Program-made: the position numbers and the translations under genes
Assembly: GCA_947177415.1 (NCBI GenBank)
Contig: CAMWUK010000015.1
Location: forward strand, 1-49,345
Direction: 5' to 3'
Source of the DNA: an uncultured Clostridiaceae bacterium
Lineage (GTDB): Bacteria; Bacillota; Clostridia; Lachnospirales; Lachnospiraceae
Length of the DNA stretch: 49,345 nucleotides
Notes under the pieces: generated by a model
Database searches by the model: none
Seen by the model: only the letters and a program-made list of their open reading frames with translations
What the model was told of the DNA's origin: nothing
Part shown: positions 33,213 through 41,709 of the stretch, piece by piece
Numbering within the stretch: position 1 is the first letter of the stretch
Layout: the number at the start of each line of letters is the position of its first letter

Positions 33213-34028
33213 TTAGCATTTTGCACAGTATTTTGTGTTATCTCTGCATTTTTTTAGTACATCTTCATATTTCATGCTACCTCCAAATAAGTCTAAAGCA
33301 CTACCAATTGTTACATGAATTTTATCATTTCCAAGTTCCTTTAACCTCTCTAAGTCCCTAAAACTGCCTACTCCCCCAGCATACGTAATAGGAATCTTAT
33401 CAAACGCAGATAGAATTTTTAACAAATCCTCTTCTATGCCATTTGCTTTCCCTTCTACATCCACTGCATGTATCAAAAACTCATCACAATACTCTGACAA
33501 TTCTTCTAAAATTTCCAAATCCAATCTTGTATCTGTAAATTTTTGCCAGCGATCTGTGACAATATAATAGGATATTTTTCCATTTTCTTCTATTTTTTTA
33601 CGGCAGCTAAGATCTAAAACCAGATGGTTTTTACCTATAGCTCTCACCATTTTTTTTAAGTTTTCATAATGAATCTTTCCATTTTTAAACACAAATGATG
33701 TCACAATAATATGAGATGCCCCCTTGTCCAAAAACTGTCTGGCATTTTTATCATTCATTCCACCACCAATCTGTAATCCTCCTGGAAAGGCAGACAAAGC
33801 CAGAAATGCCTGTTTACAATCTTCTTCGTAATATACACTATCTACTGGATTTAAAAGGATAATATGCCCCCCCCTGATTCCAGCTTTCTTATATAAATTT
33901 GCATAAAATGCTCCATCCTGAGCAGATACAAAATTTTCTTCTGCCTGATTATTGGCATCTTTCAGACTTCCCCCTACAATTTGTTTTACTTTTCCATTAT
34001 GTATATCTATACATGGTCGGAATTCCAT
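33213..34028 (-). CDS. hisA: Phosphoribosylformimino-AICAR ribotide isomerase, eukaryote-type HisA
   Basis: TIM-barrel isomerase of histidine synthesis. FRPCIDIHNGKVKQIVGG, LQIGGGMND, DLSCRKK, HAVDVEGKANG and ITYAGGVGS follow the fungal/plant HIS6-like HisA branch rather than the usual 240-aa bacterial form. The start follows GGAG eight bases upstream; an in-frame GTG three codons earlier is less likely. It is alone, away from any other his gene, between the hydrolase and a repeat-rich gap. Confidence 0.9.
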   Translation of the reverse strand: MEFRPCIDIHNGKVKQIVGGSLKDANNQAEENFVSAQDGAFYANLYKKAGIRGGHIILLNPVDSVYYEEDCKQAFLALSAFPGGLQIGGGMNDKNARQFLDKGASHIIVTSFVFKNGKIHYENLKKMVRAIGKNHLVLDLSCRKKIEENGKISYYIVTDRWQKFTDTRLDLEILEELSEYCDEFLIHAVDVEGKANGIEEDLLKILSAFDKIPITYAGGVGSFRDLERLKELGNDKIHVTIGSALDLFGGSMKYEDVLKKCRDNTKYCAKC

Positions 34029-34204
34029 AATATACACTCCATTTCTATATATGATACTATGTAATGTAATGAAAAAATCTTATTTTGTCAACCTCCTTTT
34101 CGTATTTGCATTCCATATTTTCCCAGAATATACAGTATGGCTAAAAATTTTATGAATTGTCTGGCATAGATAAGGGAAATCAATAGTAATATGTAATGTA
34201 GATG

Positions 34205-34328
34205 ATATCTGTTCAGTACCTGAACAGATACGAGATTTTAGCCCATAAAAATTCGCAAAGCGAAGGGCTAAAATCTTGTAAAACTCGGATTTGTCAAGCA
34301 AATCCTCGAGTATGTTCTGAACAGTTAC
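34205..34328. mobile_element. 124-bp MITE-like element
   Basis: Left end ATATCTGTTCAG, right end CTGAACAGTTAC, perfect 8-bp flanks TGTAGATG (34197-34204, 34329-34336). Modules: hairpin CTGTTCAG / CTGAACAG, stem GATTTTAGCCC / GGGCTAAAATC, linker, stem GGATTTG / CAAATCC, terminus. A lone terminus (GTAACTATTCAGGTAG) follows at 34337. The rest of the 409-base gap carries a CCAGAATATACA cap fragment at 34122. Confidence 0.92.
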
Positions 34329-34348
34329 TGTAGATGTAACTATTCAGG

Positions 34349-34377
34349 TAGATAAATTTTGTTATTTCTGTTATAAT
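34349..34377 (+). promoter_or_regulatory. Promoter of the beta-helix gene pair
   Basis: -35 TAGATA (34349-34354), 17-base spacer, perfect -10 TATAAT (34372-34377). The -35 overlaps the end of the lone repeat terminus GTAACTATTCAGGTAG, so the repeat may have donated it. Confidence 0.55.
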
Positions 34378-34437
34378 AATAGTAGAAAATAGAAAGGACT
34401 GTATACACATTTGAGGTATGCAGGCAGGTAAGAGCCT

Positions 34438-35718
34438 ATGCAGGTATTAGATTATCTAAATCAAAAAAAGATTGATACGGTTCTGAAAGCACCTCACCCA
34501 CTGCTTCAAGCTTCCTATACGTTTAAGTCCAACTATGCTTTCGGACTTGCAGTGCTGGTTTATGGAGCAAAAGAGCAATTTCCTATAACATTAGAGTGCC
34601 TTTCTTCTATATTAAACAGTTTACAAGTTGATAGTGACACCCAAAAAAAATTAGAAACTCAAGTACATAATCACTTTGATTCAAAAATCCGGGAAGTGTT
34701 TCGCTCCATTATCACAAAAGATGAACAATATTGCTTTATTGCAGATTTATTAAGACTAACCTACTTTGGCACAATTTCTAATGTATTTGCTTCTGAACTA
34801 ACAGAAGGGTATATGCAGGTTTTTAATTTTTCTAATGCTGAAAAGAATTTTATTAAAAACTTTACAGATATTGGCTGCCAGATATATGAAGAGAAACAAA
34901 AACAAAACTCTTCTTATATAGATACCAAAGAAGAATCTGCTATTCGCATGTATCAATATTTTATAGAAACTGGATATGAGATATCACCTTCCATTCTATC
35001 CTATATTTATCCGGACTTTTCTCTGGATACTACTTTCCGAAGTCTTCTATTAGAAGATGGTAAACTTCACCATATCACTTCTAACACTTACATCGATGGT
35101 TCTGTTCAGGTATGCAATTCCAGTACACTCTTATTCGATCATGCAAGTGTCTGGATAAATGAACCAATTAAAATTGATTATGGAAAGATTATTATTAAAA
35201 ATTCCGATATACATATTATGAATACAGCCAGTGACTATGCAATATATATTGAAAATTCTCCTGCTTTCTGTATAGAAAATTCCACAATAGATTGTCAAAA
35301 CCATGGTGCTCTTATTTATCAGGAAAGTGGGTATCTGAAAATACAACAGTCTGTTATTTCTAATACATGTGGAGAATATGCCATTTTATTTTCTGGATCT
35401 GTTGCAAATATTAATACCACCAGATTTTCTCATTGCCAGAATGGTGCTATTAAAAATCTGGCAACCCAAGAATTATTTCTGGCATCCTGCCAATTTACGG
35501 ATTGTCAAAGTATACATGGAGGAGCGGTTTATTCCAATTCCCCAGCTTCTTCTACTATATATAATTGTGAATTTCAAAATTGCCATGCAAAATACATTGG
35601 TGGTGCTGTTTATTTTGCCCAACTGCGTTACGGACAAAGGGTACTTCAATGCAGCTATGAGAATTGTACTCCAGTGGATAGTGTGTTATTTAATAATTAC
35701 GAATGCAAAGAGACTTAA
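34438..35718 (+). CDS. TerB-like / right-handed beta-helix protein 1, 426 aa
   Basis: The N-terminal ~165 residues are all-helical; the segment CFIADLLRLTYFGTISNVFA ... FNFSNAEKNFIKNF resembles a TerB-like (DjlA N-terminal type) fold. From about 200 to the end come short beta-helix rungs: NSDIHIM, NSTIDCQNHGALIYQ, QFTDCQSIHGGAVYS, CEFQNCHAKYIGGAVYF. FxxC and GGAVY motifs are those of Pmp-like beta-helices. There is no signal peptide or membrane anchor, unusual for such helices. Ribosome site weak. First of a paralogous pair; function unknown. Confidence 0.72.
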   Translation: MQVLDYLNQKKIDTVLKAPHPLLQASYTFKSNYAFGLAVLVYGAKEQFPITLECLSSILNSLQVDSDTQKKLETQVHNHFDSKIREVFRSIITKDEQYCFIADLLRLTYFGTISNVFASELTEGYMQVFNFSNAEKNFIKNFTDIGCQIYEEKQKQNSSYIDTKEESAIRMYQYFIETGYEISPSILSYIYPDFSLDTTFRSLLLEDGKLHHITSNTYIDGSVQVCNSSTLLFDHASVWINEPIKIDYGKIIIKNSDIHIMNTASDYAIYIENSPAFCIENSTIDCQNHGALIYQESGYLKIQQSVISNTCGEYAILFSGSVANINTTRFSHCQNGAIKNLATQELFLASCQFTDCQSIHGGAVYSNSPASSTIYNCEFQNCHAKYIGGAVYFAQLRYGQRVLQCSYENCTPVDSVLFNNYECKET

Positions 35719-35738
35719 AAATGAGAGGAGGAACTTTT

Positions 35739-37613
35739 ATGCGTACAGGAATTCTTACCAAATTTAATCAAAAAAAGAATCTATGGATTTCCAAAAAACA
35801 TCCATTATTTATGGAAAATAATGGTTTTAAAACTTTGTATGCATCCGCTCTTCTTATGCACACCAGATTAAATAATAATGCAAATCCACTTAGCAATTTA
35901 GAACTGGAACGTCTTATTGTCAGAGGATTTCAATTGACTTCCAAAGAAATGATTTCTATGATGACACTTTCCAAGAATGTAGAAATGCTGGTAGACGAAA
36001 TTATAGATGCTCTAGATACCCAAAGAAAAAAATTGCTCTTTTATTTTGATTTAATGAATATGTCCATATCCTCTGTGGAAATTTCCCAGGAAGAGCAGAA
36101 ATCTTTAGATTTATTTGCAGAATTATTATCTATCAGTCCTGTCGAAAAGGAATTTATTTCCCAGTTCATTTCTGCGTCCTACCATAAACAATATGAAGAT
36201 TGTATACAACTATTTAACCAAATGGAATCTACAGGATTTCCAATTACTATAATGGATATTTCTTATTATATGATAGAATATACCTACCAGAACCGTATTA
36301 CACCTAAAGACATTTATTCAGGTACTACAAACTATTTTAGTGGTGACTGCCTGTTTGAGGGAACTTTTTACCTTTCTGCAAATACAACTATTCACATTTC
36401 TAATGCACTTGTAAAGGTAGAAGGGAATTTTGTAATAGATAATGGTACTCTTCACATTGAAAATAGCTCCATTGACTTTTCCCAAAAAAACCATATACAT
36501 AAAGAAGATTCTTACAACGCATTTCTTTTGGTAAAAAACCAAGGACATGTGCAATTAAAAAATACTACTTTACAATGTGCTCATAATGGTGGTCTCCTAT
36601 ATCAATCAGATGGGATATCAACTATTGAGCAATGTACCATAAAAAACACTAGTATGGTTCCTGCTATTGTAAGTAAAGGTCATACCCTTTCCATTCAACA
36701 TAGTACCTTTTCTCATTGTTTTGCTAAGCAAAAAGGTGGTGCTCTATTTATAAAAAATGGAAGTGCACAGGTTCAAAATTGTATTTTTACTGATTGCATG
36801 GCTCATTATGGTGGTGCTATCTATGCCAACGATCACACTATGATTCTTGGCTGTTCCTTTGAACATTGCTATGCAACAGAATATGGCAGTGCTATCTTCT
36901 ATCATGGAGAAATTCACTCAAATGTGGAAAAATGCAATTATACCAACTGCTATCCAAAAGAAAATGCCATTATCCAGTATATTGGCGAACAACTTTCTTC
37001 CTATACTATTACCAAAGAAACCAGCTTTACTTATTCTACCATTTTTGATTGCCCTGTTTTTATTGATGAATTTGGCATTTTCTCTATGGAACATGCTACC
37101 TTATATCTGCATCATCACTTAGTCTGTTATGGTATTATCAATTTAAAAAAAGTAAAGGTTCGGGAATACCATTTGGAAGAGCGGGACTTCTTTCAGTTAA
37201 AAACCCCTAAAACCTGTCATTTTAGTAATTGTGAGTTTGATGCCAATGGTGGTCATGGTATTTTTTATGCAGTACGTGCCAGAATACGTGTTTCCAATTG
37301 TATCTTTAAAAATACTGCTGGCGGGCGGGCAATCTATGATGCATTTATGCCAGTAATTGATGGCTGTATTTTTTCTTATTGCGAAGAAGGGGCTCTCTAC
37401 TGCAATGCTGGAAAAATCACCAATTCTACTTTTATTAATTGTAGAGGCAGAAGTGGTGCTGGTATTATTATGTATGGGGCTAGAGGACAAATTGAGAATT
37501 GTCATTTCCAGAGGTGTATTTCTGAATATAGTGGTGGTGCTATTGATATGTCTGGAAGCCGCCATATTACTGGCTGTTCCTTTGATGAATGCCGCCCTAA
37601 TAATATTTCATAA
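35739..37613 (+). CDS. TerB-like / right-handed beta-helix protein 2, 624 aa
   Basis: Paralogue of the preceding gene, 20 bases after its stop, with a strong GAGGAGG site; the open frame upstream of this ATG is ignored. Same layout: helical N-terminus (about 1-190) with LLFYFDLMNMSISSVEISQE and LLSISPVEKEFISQF, then a longer beta-helix with repeated KGGALFIKNG, YGGAIYANDH, GSAIFYHG, GAGIIMYG, SGGAIDMSG rungs, each preceded by FxxC. The helix is twice as long as in its partner. No export signal. A two-gene operon ending in a terminator. Confidence 0.75.
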   Translation: MRTGILTKFNQKKNLWISKKHPLFMENNGFKTLYASALLMHTRLNNNANPLSNLELERLIVRGFQLTSKEMISMMTLSKNVEMLVDEIIDALDTQRKKLLFYFDLMNMSISSVEISQEEQKSLDLFAELLSISPVEKEFISQFISASYHKQYEDCIQLFNQMESTGFPITIMDISYYMIEYTYQNRITPKDIYSGTTNYFSGDCLFEGTFYLSANTTIHISNALVKVEGNFVIDNGTLHIENSSIDFSQKNHIHKEDSYNAFLLVKNQGHVQLKNTTLQCAHNGGLLYQSDGISTIEQCTIKNTSMVPAIVSKGHTLSIQHSTFSHCFAKQKGGALFIKNGSAQVQNCIFTDCMAHYGGAIYANDHTMILGCSFEHCYATEYGSAIFYHGEIHSNVEKCNYTNCYPKENAIIQYIGEQLSSYTITKETSFTYSTIFDCPVFIDEFGIFSMEHATLYLHHHLVCYGIINLKKVKVREYHLEERDFFQLKTPKTCHFSNCEFDANGGHGIFYAVRARIRVSNCIFKNTAGGRAIYDAFMPVIDGCIFSYCEEGALYCNAGKITNSTFINCRGRSGAGIIMYGARGQIENCHFQRCISEYSGGAIDMSGSRHITGCSFDECRPNNIS

Positions 37614-37671
37614 CAGCATATTATTAATATCTAATTATGCATTTTCAAACACTCTATATACACTATTATCC

Positions 37672-37700
37672 AAAAAAGACGAGATTATTCTCGTCTTTTT
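37672..37700. terminator. Terminator after the beta-helix pair
   Basis: 11-bp perfect stem AAAAAGACGAG / CTCGTCTTTTT with loop ATTATT, T-run on the plus strand and A-run on the other side. Confidence 0.9.
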
Positions 37701-37707
37701 AAATATT

Positions 37708-38050
37708 TTTCTATATATTCACTATCTTCAGGTAGAACCTTGCACTCTGCTGCAAGGTTCGTACAAGTGCCAAGTGCTGCTTTTGCACTTGTGTACATCA
37801 TCGTTTACGAAACTCCCATGCGGAATATATTTATGGTGATGCCCAATTGTGCGAGGCATGGGAGTTTTGTAACTATTCAGAACCCCTCATTCGGATTTTT
37901 CCAGAATATACATAATATCTAATAATTTCCTATAATGGCTGGTAAAAATCCTCATGTGGGCATCAGCCCAATAAAAGTGAGTATACAAACTGCATAAATA
38001 AATTTATTTATGCAGTTTGTATATCACTTTTGCAGGTTCTGAATAGTTAC
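37708..38050. repeat. Compound of family-D repeat copy 3 and a class II element
   Basis: 37708-37882 is the third family-D copy (same start, AACCTTGC / GCAAGGTT and AACTCCCATGC / GCATGGGAGTT). At its terminal hairpin a class II element begins: GTAACTATTCAGAACC (37869) to GGTTCTGAATAGTTAC (38050). Inside that are a GGATTTTTCCAG / GGCTGGTAAAAATCC stem with the CCAGAATATACA cap, and a long stem TATACAAACTGCATAAAT with its complement. This fills the 410-base gap and runs into the AraC gene's 3' end. Confidence 0.85.
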
Positions 38051-38941
38051 ATATTCTTCTTGAAATTTTTTCCGATACTCTTTCGGAGTCATCTCATATT
38101 TCTTTTTAAAGAGCCGGTTAAAATAGGAAATATTATGCATTCCTACTTGTATTGCAATTTCCATAATAGAGTTTTCTGTATTCATTAACAATTCAATTGC
38201 CTTATTCATACGAAAATCATTGATATAATCTACACTGGTAACTCCTGTATGCTTTTTAAAATAACGCATAAAATAGGGTTCACTAAAATGTAATAAATCT
38301 GCCAGTTCAGCAATTGTTATAGGATTTTGGTAATGCTCATGAATGTAATCTATTACAATTTTTACATTTGTTGTATTTTCCTTCTTCTGCTCTAATCTTT
38401 CTTTTCTTCTTGAAAAAATATCTTCCAAAAGACAATAAAATAGTTTCCCAAGTCTCCATTTTATGTCTAATTCCATATATTCTTTCTTTTCATCCCATAC
38501 TTGATGAAGTTCCAACAGAATATCTTTTAACTGGTCGTACCCTTTCATGCCATTTGAAATAACTGGAGGATATGAAAATTTATCTTCCATAAAAGGTTTG
38601 AAACACTTTACATAACAGGCATCAGTAATTCCATAACTTAACATATTCAGATTAAACACCCACGAAAAACAACAACCACTTTCTTTTTTATATTGTTTTA
38701 AAGAATGCAAAGCATAAGGTTGGACAACAACAATATCACCCTTTTTGAGTTCATACCGTTGTAAATCCATATTAATTTCACAACTTCCATTTTCTACATA
38801 AATAATCTCAACTTCTTTATGCCAATGTATAGGAAAATTTGCAAAAGACCATGGCAACCATGTTACATATTGTGCAAATGGCATCATAAAATTGCCATGC
38901 TGAACATTTTCCTGTAAATCACTAAATCGTTCTGTCTGCAT
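38024..38941 (-). CDS. AraC family transcriptional regulator, 305 aa
   Basis: Cupin-type sensor (about 20-110; HWHKEVEIIYVENG, KKGDIVVVQPYALHS) and two C-terminal helix-turn-helices (ITIAELADLLHFSEPYFMRYF; ENSIMEIAIQVGMHNISYFN). It lies 33 bases downstream of the GH13 gene on the same strand, so it likely responds to an alpha-glucan-derived sugar and controls this or linked genes (inference). The last eight residues (VTIQNLQK) and stop are encoded by the repeat end, suggesting the original C-terminus was replaced. Confidence 0.9.
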   Translation of the reverse strand: MQTERFSDLQENVQHGNFMMPFAQYVTWLPWSFANFPIHWHKEVEIIYVENGSCEINMDLQRYELKKGDIVVVQPYALHSLKQYKKESGCCFSWVFNLNMLSYGITDACYVKCFKPFMEDKFSYPPVISNGMKGYDQLKDILLELHQVWDEKKEYMELDIKWRLGKLFYCLLEDIFSRRKERLEQKKENTTNVKIVIDYIHEHYQNPITIAELADLLHFSEPYFMRYFKKHTGVTSVDYINDFRMNKAIELLMNTENSIMEIAIQVGMHNISYFNRLFKKKYEMTPKEYRKKFQEEYVTIQNLQK

Positions 38942-38974
38942 TAAATCACCTCAACTTAATAGCAGGTGGATTCC

Positions 38975-40729
38975 TCACTCCTGATAAATTAAAATCCCAT
39001 TAGATTCTAAAATTCCATCTTCATATAAGTTTGAAAATAACACATCATTGTTCTTTGCCACATCAATTGCTGTATCTTCACAATTTAGATAAATATGCAC
39101 TTGATGCCCTTTTGTGTCTTCTTTTACATAATGAATCAATCTTGCCTGCTCTTCTTCTATGAAATAAAACCTCGCACTGGAAAATGCAGGAATTTTTTTT
39201 CGCAGAGTAATTATTTTCTTTACTGTATTCATTGTTTGTTGATATTTTCCTTCTGCTATTTCTTTCCAAGGCATACATCTTCTACAATCCGGGTCTGCTC
39301 CTCCTTCTAATAAAACTTCTGTACCATAATAGATGCAAGGACTTCCTTCCATAGAAAATAATAATACCAGTTGTTGGAATATCTTATCCTGATTACCAAT
39401 TTTAGTAACTGCACGCATGGTATCATGGGAGTCTAACATATTAAATGCTACCTGATTTACCTGTTCCATATACATACAATAACAACGCTGGATACTATAA
39501 GAAAGCTCCTTTGCAGTCAGTCTCTTATCCATCCAAAAATTGGAAACAGCACCTGTAAATGGATAATTCATAACTGCATCAAACTCATCTCCACGAAGCC
39601 ATGATGTAGAATCATGCCAAATTTCCCCCATAATATAAAAATCCTCTTTTATGGTCTTTAGACGGGTACGCATAGCTTTACATAACACATGAGAAATTTC
39701 ATTTGCCACATCCAGCCGTATGCCATCAATATCATACTCCCGAATCCATTCTTCACAAATATTTAAGACAAATTCAATCACTTCCCGGTTGTTAGTATTT
39801 AGTTTTGGCATATTATCAATAAATGCAAAGGAAAAATAATTCTTCTTCTTTGCATTAGATCCTAATGGCTCAAACGGCCAGTTATGCACAAAGAACCAAT
39901 CAAAATAAACAGAATCTTTTCCTTTTTCTACTACATCCAGCCACATTGGACAAAAACAGCTTGTATGATTAAATACACCATCAACCATCACCCGGATTCC
40001 TCTATTATGTGCTTCTCTGACTAAAGTTTTCATAGTGGATTTATCACCAAGATCCGTATCAATCTGCTGATAATCTAAAGTATCATACCGATGAACAGAA
40101 TTTGCCAGATTAATTGGTGTCATATATATCCCTGTAATCCCAAGTTCTGATAAATAATCCAGTTTTGAAATAATTCCAGGCAAATCACCACCATATCTTT
40201 GTTCATTGTTTACTTTTTGATTAGGTCCTGCCCATGGAAGTACCTCTTTTTTATTCAAGCTGCTATCCCCATTACAAAAACGATCCGGAAAAATTTGATA
40301 CCAAATGGTATGCTTTACCCATTCTGGAGTAACCATAAGATCAGCAGGATTCATCCACGGAAATGTAAAAAATTCCAACATCATCTCAGGCTTTTTTTCA
40401 TACCCTGCATCAAAAAAACCATTCTCCATATATATTTTTTTCTCATCTCCGGATAAAAGTTCAAAATAATAACGGCATCGTTTGAATTCCGGTTTTACCC
40501 GGATACTCCACCAATATTGTTCCTTCAATTCTTTTTTTTCTATTATCTCTATCCGATCGTGTTTCCATTGCTGCTGGCTTCCCATTATTCCTGCCGAAAA
40601 AGGATCTCCATAACACAGGAATACTTGTGTAATCTCCTTTCCCGTCTTAAGGTTAATAACTAATTCCTCTTCATTTACCATATAACAAAAATTATCATTG
40701 CATCTATGTTCTACATTCGTAAAATTCAT
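38975..40729 (-). CDS. GH13 alpha-glucan hydrolase (neopullulanase / cyclomaltodextrinase type), 584 aa
   Basis: N-terminal beta domain (1-125, CBM34-like), then the GH13 barrel: DGVFNHT (250-256), DGIRLDVANE with nucleophile Asp340, IMGEIW with acid Glu369, NMLDSHDT with Asp436. There is no signal peptide, so it acts in the cytosol on imported maltodextrins or cyclodextrins. CBM34 plus the intracellular location point to neopullulanase-like enzymes; exact specificity is open. It is in operon with the AraC gene. Confidence 0.92.
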   Translation of the reverse strand: MNFTNVEHRCNDNFCYMVNEEELVINLKTGKEITQVFLCYGDPFSAGIMGSQQQWKHDRIEIIEKKELKEQYWWSIRVKPEFKRCRYYFELLSGDEKKIYMENGFFDAGYEKKPEMMLEFFTFPWMNPADLMVTPEWVKHTIWYQIFPDRFCNGDSSLNKKEVLPWAGPNQKVNNEQRYGGDLPGIISKLDYLSELGITGIYMTPINLANSVHRYDTLDYQQIDTDLGDKSTMKTLVREAHNRGIRVMVDGVFNHTSCFCPMWLDVVEKGKDSVYFDWFFVHNWPFEPLGSNAKKKNYFSFAFIDNMPKLNTNNREVIEFVLNICEEWIREYDIDGIRLDVANEISHVLCKAMRTRLKTIKEDFYIMGEIWHDSTSWLRGDEFDAVMNYPFTGAVSNFWMDKRLTAKELSYSIQRCYCMYMEQVNQVAFNMLDSHDTMRAVTKIGNQDKIFQQLVLLFSMEGSPCIYYGTEVLLEGGADPDCRRCMPWKEIAEGKYQQTMNTVKKIITLRKKIPAFSSARFYFIEEEQARLIHYVKEDTKGHQVHIYLNCEDTAIDVAKNNDVLFSNLYEDGILESNGILIYQE

Positions 40730-40788
40730 AGATACTCCCCCTTTCTATCTTGGTTTAGATTCTAGCACCTCATATATATAGGAAACGA

Positions 40789-40803
40789 ATAAAACGCTTG
40801 CAT
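40789..40803 (-). promoter_or_regulatory. Candidate cre / LacI-type operator upstream of the GH13 gene
   Basis: Minus-strand ATGCAAGCGTTTTAT matches the CcpA site consensus WTGNAANCGNWNNCW at all but one fixed position. It lies 60-75 bases before the GH13 start, within a wider imperfect palindrome (AACGC ... GCGTT). Carbon-catabolite or maltose-regulator control is inferred. Confidence 0.45.
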
Positions 40804-40870
40804 TTTAATGCGTTTACTATAACTATAACATGTTTCCCAAGAAAAAAACAGCTTATTCCTACTCAAGAAT

Positions 40871-41015
40871 ATTACTGTTCACACCTACGGTGCAAACAGT
40901 AACGGAATCCAGCCTATTTAAAGTTCGCCTTCGGCGAAAGGCTGGATTCTTGGCTATTCTACATTCTTGGCACATAGCTTGACAGCAAGTGTCAAGCTTG
41001 TGAGTGAACAGTAAC
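40871..41015. mobile_element. 145-bp MITE-like element, family A, copy 2
   Basis: Ends ATTACTGTTCAC and GTGAACAGTAAC; perfect 8-bp flanks TCAAGAAT (40863-40870, 41016-41023). Same module order and almost the same sequence as the copy at 794. It occupies half of the 298-base gap between the GNAT and GH13 genes. Confidence 0.93.
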
Positions 41016-41027
41016 TCAAGAATAACA

Positions 41028-41456
41028 CTATCCTAACATTTTTTTAAAACCACCCATTTTTTTATAACCTGCTTTCTCATAAAATGCATGGGCACGTTCT
41101 CTCTTTTCTTCTGATACCAAAATGCTATAATATGCATTATTATCCTTTCCCCATGTTTCCAATTCCTGAAAAATTTTTGCTGCCACTCCTAAACCACGGC
41201 ATTCCTTTTTCACAAAGACATTTTCTATTACAAGAAAATTTCTGCAGTCCTCACAAATATCTTCACAAAGAATCCCCATTGCAGTTCCTAGAATTTCTTC
41301 TCCTTCACAGGCAAGACATAAATAATAATTCTCTAACTTTTCTATTCTTTGTAACTTTCTTTCTAACAGTTCCCTATCACCTGGTGCATCCACTAATTCT
41401 TCCATAAACCCTTGTAAAACTTCTGCATCTTTTATTTGTGCTTTTCGAAAATACAT
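41028..41456 (-). CDS. GNAT family N-acetyltransferase, 142 aa
   Basis: Acetyl-CoA-binding motif A is clear (VIENVFVKKECRGLGVAAKIFQELE, about 79-103), followed by YYSILVSEEKRERAHAFYEKAGYKK typical of the GNAT C-terminus. The start is the ATG after AAAGGAAG; 36 upstream codons in frame are derived from repeat DNA. Acceptor unknown. It lies downstream of clpX, separated by a hairpin-rich block. Confidence 0.88.
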   Translation of the reverse strand: MYFRKAQIKDAEVLQGFMEELVDAPGDRELLERKLQRIEKLENYYLCLACEGEEILGTAMGILCEDICEDCRNFLVIENVFVKKECRGLGVAAKIFQELETWGKDNNAYYSILVSEEKRERAHAFYEKAGYKKMGGFKKMLG

Positions 41457-41497
41457 ATTTTCTTCCTTTCTTATTCTTTTTTTATCATAAACAACCA

Positions 41498-41707
41498 TGC
41501 CTCGCAAGTGAGGCACCACCATATATGAAAGTTGATTGCTATATCTTTGCAAGCAAGCTTGCACAAAATGTAGCCGTTTGTCAGGACTTTCATAGTAAAT
41601 CAGGGTGTAAAATATCCGATTTACAAACCATCATCAAAAATTACACCCTGTTTCTACTTCTTATTGTCTTATTATATAGGGAACTGTTCAGCCCCATGAA
41701 TAGTTAT
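41498..41707. repeat. Hairpin-rich block between clpX and the GNAT gene
   Basis: Stem GCCTC / GAGGC, stem ATGAAAGT / ACTTTCAT enclosing GCAAGCAAGCTTGC, stem CAGGGTGTAA / TTACACCCTG, and at the right end the terminus pair GGAACTGTTCAGCC / ATGAATAGTTAT. The right terminus is of the GTWAC family. The left end and a target duplication could not be fixed. Confidence 0.65.
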
Positions 41708-41709
41708 TT

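Noticed and set aside
37357-37839. 160-aa plus-strand frame
   Set aside because: It overlaps the beta-helix gene in another frame and then reads through the terminator and a repeat.
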